Shown here: positions 59,265 to 64,000 of the stretch, one piece after another | Position numbering within the stretch: position 1 is the stretch's first letter | Layout of the letters: every line of letters begins with the position of its first letter | Origin: Halorubrum depositum | GTDB taxonomy: Archaea; Halobacteriota; Halobacteria; Halobacteriales; Haloferacaceae | NCBI RefSeq assembly: GCF_007671725.1 | Contig: NZ_VCNM01000002.1 | Location: forward strand, 1 to 64,000 | Length of the DNA: 64,000 bases | Reading direction: 5' to 3' | Program-made: the position numbers and the translations under genes | Notes under the pieces: model-generated | Database searches by the model: none | What the model was told of the DNA's origin: nothing | Seen by the model: the letters and a program-made list of their open reading frames with translations, nothing else

Positions 59265-59288
59265 AAAAGCGCTTTTAACCGTCTTTTT
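59265..59288. terminator. Bidirectional terminator-like palindrome and T-run
   Basis: Between the convergent stops of ychF and the AOR-like gene, the perfect palindrome AAAAGCGCTTTT (59265-59276) is followed by TTTTT (59284-59288). Both strands could use it to end transcription. Confidence 0.5.
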
Positions 59289-61170
59289 AACGGTCGCCGT
59301 CGGGATCCGGCACGCGCTCGGCCGAGCCGACCGGCGTCGCCGCGTCCGGCAGGTCGGCCAGCCCGAGCCGGTCGAGCAGCCGAGCCGTCGGCCGGCCCTC
59401 GCGGTCCCAGTCTCGGTACGCGTAGTACCGGTCGAGCAGCCGCTCGAACGCCTCGGGATCGAGCCCGTCGCGTTCGGTGTCCGAATCACCGTCGCGCTCG
59501 CGTCCCGGCCCGCCTTCGGTGTCCCTCGTCAGCGCCTCGGGGAGCGCGTCGTCATCCCTGGTGAACCCCTCCCGGAGGTTGAACAGCCGCGCGAGCGTCC
59601 ACACGCGCTCGCCGAGGAGTCTGAGGTCCTCGGGGTCGCGCTCGTCGCCGAGCGCCGCGAACCACTCGGCGGCGACCTCGGGACCGAAGGCGTCCGCGAG
59701 GAAGTCGTCGGCGACGAGACACCACAATGCGGCGCGGCGGTCCTGCTCGTCGGCGACGGTCGCGGCGCGCTCGGCCGGGCTCCATCCCGGATCCGCCACC
59801 GCCTCGGTCTCGACCGGGCGGGCGCGCCGGTGGCACCCGCCGCGGTCGCTCGTCGCGAACGCGAGCGCCATCGTCGCGGCGCCCCGCGGGTCGTACGACG
59901 CCAGCTCCATCCCCTTCACCGTCGGGACGAGGTCCGCGCCGCCGAACCGCTCGGCCGCGGCCTCGACACCGTCGGCGAGCGCGTCGCCGAGCGGCGTCCC
60001 CCGCGACGCGATCTCCTCGATCAGCGCCCGCGCCGCCGCCTCGTCGCCGAACGCGAGATCCCCCTCGACGCCGTGGTCGGCGGCGTCGATCAGGCCCGCA
60101 TCGCTCGCGCGGACCGCCCACGCGACCGCGTTGCCCGCGGAGATCACGTCGACCCCCAGCCGGTCGCAGACGCCCCCGAGCGCCGCGGCGGCGTCGAAGT
60201 CGTCGATCCCGAGCCCCGAGCCGAGGGCGATCGGAGTGCCGCCGCGAGGGACGGTCTCCGCGGGGTCGGAGCCGCCGTCAGCGCCCGATCGCTCCCCGTC
60301 GCCCGCGGGGATCCGGAACCCGCCGGGGACCGCTTCGTCCGGGCGCTCGCGGCCCGCGGCGCGCTCGCTCGCGCGCTCGACGCCGAGGCCGTCGGCCCCC
60401 TCGAACCGCCGCGCCTGCCAGCCCCGCGTCGGGAGCACGCCGGTCTCGTCCGCGAACGAGACCGTCTCGAGGGTGTCGCCCGCGGCGAGCCACCGGCCCG
60501 CGTCGCTGTCGGCGAACCGCTCCGCGTCGCGGTCGCGGAGGTCGCGGAGCGCCGGCGGCGTCTCGGGCGGCGGGTCGCGGGCGACGACCGCCTTCAGACG
60601 CTTCGATCCCATCACGGCGCCCGCGCCGCCCCGGCCGGCGTGGTGGTCGCCGCCGTCGGAGGCGATCGTCGCGTAGCGCACCCCGGCCTCGCCCGCGGGG
60701 CCGATACAGGCGACCGCGGCGTCGGGAAACGCTGCGTCGGTCTCGGCCGCGTCGAGCCCCTCGATGTCGCCCGCGGGCTCGATCGTCGCCTCGCCGCCGC
60801 CGATCGAGAGCGCCACCGGCTCGGCCGCGGCGCCCTCGATCACGACACCGAGGTGGTCCCCGAGCGACCCCGCCAGCCGGCTCGCGAACGACCCGCCGCC
60901 GTAGGAGTCGAGAAACGCACCGGTGAGCGGCGACTTCGTGACGGCGGCGTAGCGCGGCTCGCCGGGGAGGTGGCTCGTCAGCGGGCCGACGAGGAACGCG
61001 AGCCGGTTCGCCGGCGCCTCCGGGTCGACGCCGGGATCCGTCTCGTAGAGGTAGCGCGCGCCGAGCCCCTTTCCTCCCACGTACCGCTCGCGCCACGCCG
61101 CCGGGACGCGCTCGCTGCGCACCCGGCCGGCGGAGAGGTCGACGCGGAGGATCCGGTCGGGGACGCTCAT
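59287..61170 (-). CDS. Aldehyde:ferredoxin oxidoreductase homologue lacking the CxxCxxxC cluster motif
   Basis: A 627-aa protein of the tungsten-pterin AOR family. Landmarks: an N-terminal domain with RYVGGKGLGARYLYE, PLTSHLPGEPRYAAVTKSPLTGAFLDSYGGGSFA, GPAGEAGVRYATIASDGG and HHAGRGGAGAVMGSKRLKAVV. The pterin motif DRLGVDVISAGNAVAWAV follows. The family [4Fe-4S] ligand motif (C-x2-C-x3-C) that normally sits between the two halves is absent: the stretch after LPTRGWQARRFEG has no cysteine. The fourth ligand position may be the Cys of AALWC. It may therefore be a pterin enzyme without Fe-S, a chaperone or a sensor. A divergent yqeC gene lies 121 bp away. Confidence 0.88.
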   Translation of the reverse strand: MSVPDRILRVDLSAGRVRSERVPAAWRERYVGGKGLGARYLYETDPGVDPEAPANRLAFLVGPLTSHLPGEPRYAAVTKSPLTGAFLDSYGGGSFASRLAGSLGDHLGVVIEGAAAEPVALSIGGGEATIEPAGDIEGLDAAETDAAFPDAAVACIGPAGEAGVRYATIASDGGDHHAGRGGAGAVMGSKRLKAVVARDPPPETPPALRDLRDRDAERFADSDAGRWLAAGDTLETVSFADETGVLPTRGWQARRFEGADGLGVERASERAAGRERPDEAVPGGFRIPAGDGERSGADGGSDPAETVPRGGTPIALGSGLGIDDFDAAAALGGVCDRLGVDVISAGNAVAWAVRASDAGLIDAADHGVEGDLAFGDEAAARALIEEIASRGTPLGDALADGVEAAAERFGGADLVPTVKGMELASYDPRGAATMALAFATSDRGGCHRRARPVETEAVADPGWSPAERAATVADEQDRRAALWCLVADDFLADAFGPEVAAEWFAALGDERDPEDLRLLGERVWTLARLFNLREGFTRDDDALPEALTRDTEGGPGRERDGDSDTERDGLDPEAFERLLDRYYAYRDWDREGRPTARLLDRLGLADLPDAATPVGSAERVPDPDGDR

Positions 61171-61291
61171 CGTGACCACCGTCGCGCCCGCACGGGATTA
61201 AACCACACGCCGCCGCGGACGGTCCGCCGCCGCGGACGGTCCGACCGCCGCGACCGACGCGTTTTCGCCCCGGGCGCCCGATTGGGCGAGT

Positions 61292-62029
61292 ATGGACGAC
61301 GTCGTCGACGCGCTCGACGCGGCCGCGGGAACGACCTGTCTCGTCGGCGCCGGCGGGAAGAAGACCACCCTCTACGCGCTCGCCGACCGGCTCGACCGGG
61401 CGGTGCTCACGGCGACGGTTCGGATCCCGATCTTCGACCGCGAGGTCGCCGAGGTCCGCGTGAGCGACGACCCGGTCGGCGCGGTCGAGGCTGCGGCGAC
61501 CGAAGGGACTGCGTTCCCGCTCGGCCTCGTACCGGAGCGCGAGCGAGACGACCGCTACCGGGGGTACGACCCCGCCGTCGTCGACGAGATCGCGGTCGCT
61601 CACGACGGTCCGGTGCTCGTGAAGGCGGACGGCGCCCGGACGCGACTGCTCAAGGCGCCGAACGAGCGCGAGCCGCAGGTCCCATCGGGCGCGGACCGCG
61701 TGATTCCGGTGGCGAGCGTCGGGGCGGTCGGCGAGCCGCTGACCGCGGAGGCGGTCCACCGGCCCGAGCGCGTGGCCGCGATCACCGACGCCGAGGTCGG
61801 CGACGAGATCACCCCCGAACTGGTCGGGCGCGTGCTCGCTCACGAGGCGGGCGGACTGAAGGACGTGCCGCCGGAGGCGACACCGATTCCCATGATAAAC
61901 GCGGTCGACGACGACGCAGACGGGGAGACCGCGCGGGAGATCGCTCGCGTCGTTCACGAGCGCGCCGACGTGCCCCGGGTCGTGCTCGCGCGGATGATCG
62001 CGGGCGAGGTCGTGGACGTCGTCGACTGA
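61292..62029 (+). CDS. yqeC: YqeC-family protein (selenium/molybdenum cofactor-related P-loop)
   Basis: A 245-aa protein: MDDVVDALDAAAGTTCLVGAGGKKTTLYALADRLDRAVL, where GAGGKKTT is the nucleotide-binding loop. Further family landmarks are VLVKADGARTRLLKAPNEREPQVP and VASVGAVGEPLTAEAVHRPERVAA, then PIPMINAVDDD. In bacteria YqeC is associated with molybdenum-hydroxylase and selenium cofactor genes. Here it is divergent from the AOR homologue, suggesting that it helps that enzyme's pterin cofactor. No selenium genes are visible, so the bacterial 'selenium' label should be treated as a family name, not a function. Confidence 0.8.
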   Translation: MDDVVDALDAAAGTTCLVGAGGKKTTLYALADRLDRAVLTATVRIPIFDREVAEVRVSDDPVGAVEAAATEGTAFPLGLVPERERDDRYRGYDPAVVDEIAVAHDGPVLVKADGARTRLLKAPNEREPQVPSGADRVIPVASVGAVGEPLTAEAVHRPERVAAITDAEVGDEITPELVGRVLAHEAGGLKDVPPEATPIPMINAVDDDADGETAREIARVVHERADVPRVVLARMIAGEVVDVVD

Positions 62030-62125
62030 ATCCGGTCGGTTCCGCCGGCCGAACTCGGGCGGTCTCGCGACACGGGGCGGTCGGCCGAACGCACTTATAA
62101 GGCCGAGCCTCGCCTACCCGTTCCC

Positions 62126-62449
62126 ATGGAACGAACCGTGACGGTGGTCCCCGAGGCGGGCCTCCACGCGCGACCGGCCTCGAAGCTGGTGCAGGCGGTG
62201 AACCGCTTCGACGCCGACGTGTCGATCGGTCGCGCGGAGGACGGCGACGACGGGCTGGTCCGCGCCGACAGCATGCTCTCGGTGAGCGGACTGAACGTCG
62301 GCCACGGCGAGTCGGTCCGCGTCGTCACCGAGGGCCCGGACGCGGCCGACGCCCTCGACGCGGTCTGTGACCTGCTCACGAGCGAGGTCGAGGGGAACGG
62401 AGACGCCGAGAGCGGTCGGGACGGGACCGACGGCGGTGACCCGGAGTGA
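62126..62449 (+). CDS. ptsH: HPr phosphocarrier protein (PTS)
   Basis: A 107-aa protein carrying phosphate from enzyme I to sugar-specific EII. The active-site His14 is in PEAGLHARPASKLVQAVNRF, and the helix with the regulatory-type serine is ADSMLSVSGLNVGHGESVRV. An acidic tail (EVEGNGDAESGRDGTDGGDPE) is a haloarchaeal extension. A 4-nt overlap (GTGA) with ptsI indicates coupled translation. PTS systems in haloarchaea are known for fructose uptake, which fits a phosphotransfer role here, but the EII genes lie outside the window. Confidence 0.93.
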   Translation: MERTVTVVPEAGLHARPASKLVQAVNRFDADVSIGRAEDGDDGLVRADSMLSVSGLNVGHGESVRVVTEGPDAADALDAVCDLLTSEVEGNGDAESGRDGTDGGDPE

Positions 62450-64000
62450 GGACGCTCACCGGCGTGGGGAGCACGCCGCTCGCGGGCGTCGGGACGGCGC
62501 GCTGGTACCGGCCCGAGGCCGACCTGACGCTCCCCGACCGACCCGACCCCTCCGCAGTCGACGCCGACGCCGAACTGGCCCGCTTCGAGGACGCCCGCGA
62601 CGAGGCCCGCGAGGCGATCCGGAACGCGCGCGACCGGGCCGCCGAGCGCGTCGGCGAGGAGGAGGCCGCGGTGTTCGACGCGCACGAGGGGTTCCTCGAC
62701 GACCCGGAGCTCGTCGGGGACGTCGAGGAGGCGATCCGCGACGGGACGCCCGCCGAACACGCCGTCCGCGACCGGTTCGCGGCCGCGATCGAGCAGTTCG
62801 AGGACCTCGACGGACGGATGGCCGAGCGCGCCGACGACCTCCGGGACGTCCGCGACCGCCTGCTGCGCGTCCTGCTCGACGCCGACGCCCTCGTCGACCT
62901 CGGCGACCTCCCGGACGGGACCGTGCTGCTGGCCGAGCGGCTCACCCCGAGCGACACCGCGGCGCTGGACCCCGACGCGGTCGCCGGGATCGCGACCGTC
63001 GCGGGCGGGCGAACCGCGCACGCGGCGATCATCGCGCGGTCGCTGTCGATTCCGGCGGTCGTCGGCGTCGGCGAGTCGCTGCGCGACGTGGAAGACGGGG
63101 ACGACCTGCTCGTCGACGGCGAGGCCGGCCGAGTCGTCGTCGACCCCGACGCGGAGACGCGGGAGGGGGCCGGCGGGAACGAGGCGCCGGTGATCGCCGA
63201 GCGCGTCGCGACCGCCGACGGCAGGTCGGTCGAGGTGGCCGCCAACGTCGGGAGCGAGGCGGAACTGGCGCCCGCCGCCGACCGCGGAGCCGACGGGATC
63301 GGGCTGTTCCGGACGGAGTTCCTCTTCCTCGACCGCGAGGCGCCGCCGACCGAGGACGAGCAGTACGAGGCAGTGAACACTGCGCTCTCGGCGTTTCCCG
63401 ACGACCGGGTGGTCGTCAGGACGCTCGACGTCGGCGGCGACAAGCGGGTGCCGTACCTCGACCTGCCGACCGAGCCGAACCCGTTCCTCGGGCGACGGGG
63501 GATCCGGCTCTCGCTCGACGAGCACCGCGACCTGTTCGAGACGCAGCTCCGGGCGCTGTTGCGGGCGGCCGCGAGCGAGGGCGACGGCGAGGGGCTCGCC
63601 GTGATGGTCCCGCTCGTCTCCCGGATCGAGGAGGTCGAGGCGGCCGCGGAAGCGGTCGAGTCGGTCGCCGCCGACCTCGCCGCCGAGGGCGTCGACCACG
63701 CGGTTCCCGAGCTGGGCGCGATGATCGAGACGCCGGCGGGGGTCTTCCTCGCCGACGCGCTCGCCGAGCGGCTCGACTTCCTGAGCGTCGGCACGAACGA
63801 CCTCGCGCAGTACGTGATGGCGGCCGACCGCGAGAACGACGGTGTCGCCGACTACCACGACCCCCTCCACCCGGCGGTGTTGCGGGCGATCGACCACGCG
63901 ACGTCGGCCGCCGCAGGGACCGACGCGTGGGTCGGCATGTGCGGCGAGATGGCCGGCGACCCGGCGCTCACGGAGCTGCTGGTCGGGCTCGGGCTCGACG
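62446..64000 (+). CDS. ptsI: PTS enzyme I (PEP-protein phosphotransferase), 3' end outside the window
   Basis: At least 518 codons without a stop, starting at GTG overlapping the ptsH stop by 4 nt (VRTLTGVGSTPLAGVGTARW). Enzyme I transfers phosphate from PEP to HPr. Active-site His192 is in TVAGGRTAHAAIIARSLSIPAVVG. The PEP-binding barrel has GIGLFRTEFLFLDREAPPTEDEQY, TLDVGGDKRVPYLDLPTEPNPFLGRRGIRLS, ELGAMIETPAGV and SVGTNDLAQYVMAADREND. The catalytic Cys is in GMCGEMAGDP near the window edge. Only about 45 residues are likely missing, judging from the family's usual length of about 560-575. No upstream ATG fits, so the GTG start is used. Confidence 0.92.
   Translation, partial: MRTLTGVGSTPLAGVGTARWYRPEADLTLPDRPDPSAVDADAELARFEDARDEAREAIRNARDRAAERVGEEEAAVFDAHEGFLDDPELVGDVEEAIRDGTPAEHAVRDRFAAAIEQFEDLDGRMAERADDLRDVRDRLLRVLLDADALVDLGDLPDGTVLLAERLTPSDTAALDPDAVAGIATVAGGRTAHAAIIARSLSIPAVVGVGESLRDVEDGDDLLVDGEAGRVVVDPDAETREGAGGNEAPVIAERVATADGRSVEVAANVGSEAELAPAADRGADGIGLFRTEFLFLDREAPPTEDEQYEAVNTALSAFPDDRVVVRTLDVGGDKRVPYLDLPTEPNPFLGRRGIRLSLDEHRDLFETQLRALLRAAASEGDGEGLAVMVPLVSRIEEVEAAAEAVESVAADLAAEGVDHAVPELGAMIETPAGVFLADALAERLDFLSVGTNDLAQYVMAADRENDGVADYHDPLHPAVLRAIDHATSAAAGTDAWVGMCGEMAGDPALTELLVGLGLD

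Noticed and set aside
1-64000. CRISPR arrays, insertion sequences or an origin
   Set aside because: Reading both strands I found no regularly spaced repeats, transposase motifs or cdc6/orc gene with flanking origin-type repeats.

Overview
The window is a stretch of haloarchaeal chromosome (class Halobacteria; the overall feel is Halorubrum-like, but that is an inference). The evidence is very high G+C, strongly acidic proteins rich in Asp and Glu, promoters with an A/T-rich TATA box about 25-32 nt before the start codon (mostly leaderless), two TFB genes, a Tat-exported halocyanin, archaeal GatE, archaeal Elp3, RqcH, and small haloarchaeal families (UPF0058, UPF0212, DUF5789-type). I see no rRNA, CRISPR array, transposase or replication origin. 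One tRNA gene is present, tRNA-Leu(GAG).

Layout. 1-5.4 kb: an uncharacterised ATPase-like protein, a DMT transporter, an SRPBCC protein, an OGG-type DNA glycosylase, UPF0212 and UPF0058 proteins and a 59-aa zinc ribbon. 5.5-10.5 kb: a first TFB, an MscS channel, an M20 amidohydrolase, a 70-aa membrane protein and a cation/calcium exchanger. 10.5-19.1 kb: an alpha-glucan block of malQ, a GH13 amylase and a divergent 1,587-aa double GH15 glucoamylase, none with a visible signal peptide, so probably acting on internal maltodextrin or glycogen. 19.1-22.5 kb: an A/T-richer island with a possible 39-aa peptide, a FilR1-like regulator, a gene remnant, OsmC and a methyltransferase. 22.5-34.1 kb: a MutS2-like ATPase pair, a metallo-beta-lactamase-fold protein, acyl-CoA dehydrogenase, menE, Usp, a second TFB, a METTL5-like methyltransferase, a rhomboid protease, UPF0058 and a ribbon-helix-helix protein. 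34.4-42 kb: a sulfite-oxidase-like molybdoenzyme, menF, PAC2, an RsmB/NOP RNA methyltransferase with a separate RNA-binding partner, a Bax1/DUF790 nuclease, and thiC with a palindromic operator at its promoter. 42-52.5 kb: elp3, rqcH, purF, halocyanin, two membrane proteins, tRNA-Leu and gatE. 52.5-53.1 kb: a hairpin-rich non-coding element. 53.1-64 kb: a divergent Lrp/EamA pair, a 2Fe-2S ferredoxin, birA, a second Usp, YchF GTPase, an aldehyde:ferredoxin-oxidoreductase homologue lacking its cysteine cluster and divergent from yqeC, and ptsH-ptsI, with ptsI running off the right edge.

How the genes relate. Translation and RNA modification are strongly represented: elp3, rqcH, gatE, two RNA methyltransferases and YchF. 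Menaquinone genes (menE, menF) sit 6.5 kb apart. A cytosolic PTS pair points to PEP-dependent sugar uptake, probably fructose by analogy with other haloarchaea, with the permease presumably beyond the window. The most interesting leads are the cysteine-less AOR homologue paired with YqeC, the thiC operator, the hairpin element at 52.56-53.0 kb, the A/T-rich island with its possible leaderless peptide, and the double-module glucoamylase. Start codons were chosen by promoter spacing, similarity to remembered family N-termini and loss of coding character upstream. No database search was run.
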